From contig NC_134956.1 in assembly GCF_965638725.1 (NCBI RefSeq), positions 24,611,047 through 24,675,046 on the forward strand: 64,000 bases of DNA, in the 5' to 3' direction. The stretch's first letter is position 1. Each line of letters opens with the position of its first letter. The position numbers and the translations under genes are program-made. The notes beneath the pieces are model-generated. The model was not told the DNA's origin. It ran no database searches and saw nothing but the letters and a program-made list of their open reading frames with translations. The stretch is from Aptenodytes patagonicus (lineage: Eukaryota > Chordata > Aves > Sphenisciformes > Spheniscidae). Below are positions 61,901 through 64,000 of the stretch, one piece after another.

Positions 61901-64000
61901 TCGCTCGAATACCCGAATGTCACACCACTCTAGCTAGATACCATCGGGACAGCTCAGTGCCACTGTTGTTATGTATTTCATTGCAGCTGTCATACTTATC
62001 GAGCCTTTCAGAAATAAACAAATAACTAATTCTTGGTAAGTGACATTTTAAGTTGGCCAAAGAGACAGAATCTGTGCCCAGTACCAGCACTGGTGACTTC
62101 AGAGGAGTCTAAAACCAGCTTGTGCCACAAATGCCAATATAGAATTTGCATAAAAAACAACCAGTAACGTATCTGAGAAAACACATACCTGCACGGGAAT
62201 CGCTCCACTGAAGAAGTGTGACATTTCACTAAAGAGAAAGGTAATAATGTCCAAAAATATGCTGGTTAATGAGGTTCCACTGTATTATGGGGAACTTGTG
62301 GAGGATGCAAGATATTCAAAAGGCTGAAAAAGGGAAATATAGTGGCTGGGCAGGGGTGACAGGACACAGAGAGGCACAAACCAGGCCAAAACATTTGTTT
62401 TTCATAGAATGCCCCACAGGAGGGTCAGCTATAGCGAGGTCTCAGCTGGAACACCAGAACAGTGTATATAGCACATTGTTTCCCCCCCCCCATCATTCCC
62501 TTCTCCTCCAAAGGAGGCTAGAAAAGAAAAACAACTAGAGGGATTAGCGGTGTAGGGAACATGACTTATAAGGGAAGGTTACAGAAACTGGTTTTGCTTC
62601 CCCTGGAAAAAAGAGAAGACTGAGGAGAAATGCTAATATTCTTCCAAACTAAAATTTCCACTTCTATACTTACCAGGCTTGTACGTGTCACTCACTTTTC
62701 AGCAAAGAAATAACCACCCTTTTAATGATGGCAATAGTTAAACAAATTAACACTAGGAGACTGTGGAATCCTCACTGCTGGACATCTACATCAAGTCACT
62801 AAATGAAGACCCAGCAGCCCCTTTCCCACCATCACATGTACAGGATTTATGAAGACACCAGACAAATTACTGGAAGCCTAGGAATTTAGCAAAGCCCATT
62901 TGAGTTCCCAAACTCCATCTGATATTATTTTTACTATAGTTACAAGGAATACAAATGACTGCACCTGCAAAACTTGAGAGAAAAATATTTTCTTATTCAT
63001 CTGACACCTCTGTGGGTTTGTCTTGACCTGACTTTAAGCGTGCCAGATGTCAGCTAACACCTTTTGACAGGAACGCACATATCCTGAAAGTCTGGGAAAA
63101 AATAAGTAGTGTTGCCAATCCCAACTACTCTAGAAAGCGTAACATAGACCCCAAAATGACATAGAAAATTAATTCTGTCTTCTAAAATGAATCGGCAGCT
63201 AGTTTTCTCTAGCTTTCTCTAGAAGTGGAGAATAATGGTTGCACACTGCAGAGATACTCATCTCGTTGCCACAGCTCCCTTCTTTGGCAGGCAGCCTCCT
63301 CCACTGCTCCACCTGGAGCAGAGGGCCCTTCCTAGGGAGCAGCAATTTTTTGAACCCTGTGACTTGACTCACGCTCCTGAAGTGTAAAGGGTACAAGAGA
63401 AAAAACAAAAACTAAAAAAAAAAAAACCCCACCTCTTTTGATTACAAAATATGCAATCACATTCACAAAAATATATGATTCAGAGATTTGCATTTCTCTC
63501 CAAAACATCACTAAGCAGACCGATACTGTCACCTGCAGACACAAAAATGGGTTAAACAAGCAATTGTTGCCTAGAGGTTTTATTTAATAAGGCAATTTCC
63601 GAACGCAGGGTCCATGTCAGTGCAATACTAAATGCTCATCAAGCCATGAACCTGCAAAGTCTTCAGCATTTGTACAATCCTATATGCCAGCAACACCCTG
63701 AAGTCAACAGAGCTATGCAGCTATACAGCTGTTTCCAGAAGCAGGTCACATGTGATTCAAATTTTTATGCCTCACCTATTAATACTTACCCACACAAAGA
63801 TGCTTGCTCAGGATCAGGAACTTTATTTATATTTGAAGGATTAAAACCTTACTCTGAATTTAAAACCACTTTGTCTGCCAATAAAAATTAAGTCGCCAAC
63901 AGCATAGACTAATAAAAGGTGTGGTTCATGGGGAAAAATAGGCAATGATTTGGGTATACCTATTCAACTCAGGGAATGGGAGGCAGAGACCATAGAAAAG
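58921..64000 (-). other. RAD18: Presumed RAD18 intron(s); no firm upstream exon found
   Basis: If the terminal exon is right, this is intronic sequence of RAD18. I searched the minus strand for the acidic/serine-rich stretch that should precede the last exon and for the conserved SAP and UBZ domains, and found none I would call. Two weak candidates are reported as findings: an open stretch at 59006-59257 and a splice-site-bounded 40-mer at 62190-62229. The sequence is AT-rich with poly(A) at 63414-63426. No interspersed repeat was recognised. Confidence 0.45.
59209..59433. repeat. Inverted repeat, 35-bp arms, 155-bp spacer
   Basis: The arm at 59209-59243 is the reverse complement of 59399-59433 at 31 of 35 positions, including a 21-base perfect block. 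The transcript could fold into a hairpin with a 155-base loop. No matching target-site duplication or mobile element was recognised around it. Confidence 0.9.

Noticed and set aside
62641-62720. Very good donor (GTAAGTAT) on the minus strand at about 62675
   Set aside because: No frame is both open and of the right phase upstream of it; stops lie within about 10 codons in each frame.
63440-63560. Acceptor-like TGTGTCTGCAG on the minus strand followed by a 16-codon open stretch
   Set aside because: The stretch runs into a stop with no donor, and it lacks RAD18 similarity.

Overview
The window is vertebrate nuclear DNA, almost certainly from a bird. The coding sequence is split by GT-AG introns, and the interspersed repeats are chicken-repeat-1 (CR1) LINE 3' ends carrying the CATAGAAT-type octamer tail, plus one solo retroviral LTR of a type I recall as common in birds other than fowl. 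No prokaryotic-style operon, CRISPR array or tRNA/rRNA gene was seen.

Layout: (1) 1-8.6 kb is intergenic, with a solo LTR (1966-2527) and a 5'-truncated CR1 ending in an unusually long octamer array (about 4063-4648). (2) 8.8-12.8 kb holds CAV3 (caveolin-3) on the plus strand in two coding exons, 151 codons, complete. (3) 15.2-22 kb holds OXTR (oxytocin receptor; the bird ligand is mesotocin) on the minus strand in two coding exons, 392 codons, complete and tail-to-tail with CAV3. Its 5' end lies in a strong CpG island (about 21.93-23.07 kb). (4) 23-58.7 kb is about 35.7 kb of gene desert with two more CR1 copies, simple repeats and one statistically long but unrecognised open frame (24569-25738). 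(5) 58.82-58.92 kb on the minus strand is a short basic terminal coding exon that I read as the last exon of RAD18, which follows OXTR in other vertebrates; the rest of that gene would lie to the right, mostly beyond the window.

The gene order CAV3 (+) / OXTR (-) / RAD18 (-) is the conserved amniote arrangement. The genes are not functionally linked: caveolin-3 shapes muscle caveolae, OXTR is a peptide-hormone receptor coupled mainly to Gq, and RAD18 is a DNA-damage-tolerance ubiquitin ligase. I found no convincing new biological system. The most checkable oddities are an expanded CR1 octamer array, an apparent micro-inversion inside the solo LTR, a 35-bp inverted repeat beside the RAD18 exon, repeated motifs and a 20-base C run in the OXTR CpG island, and the long open frame at 24.6 kb.
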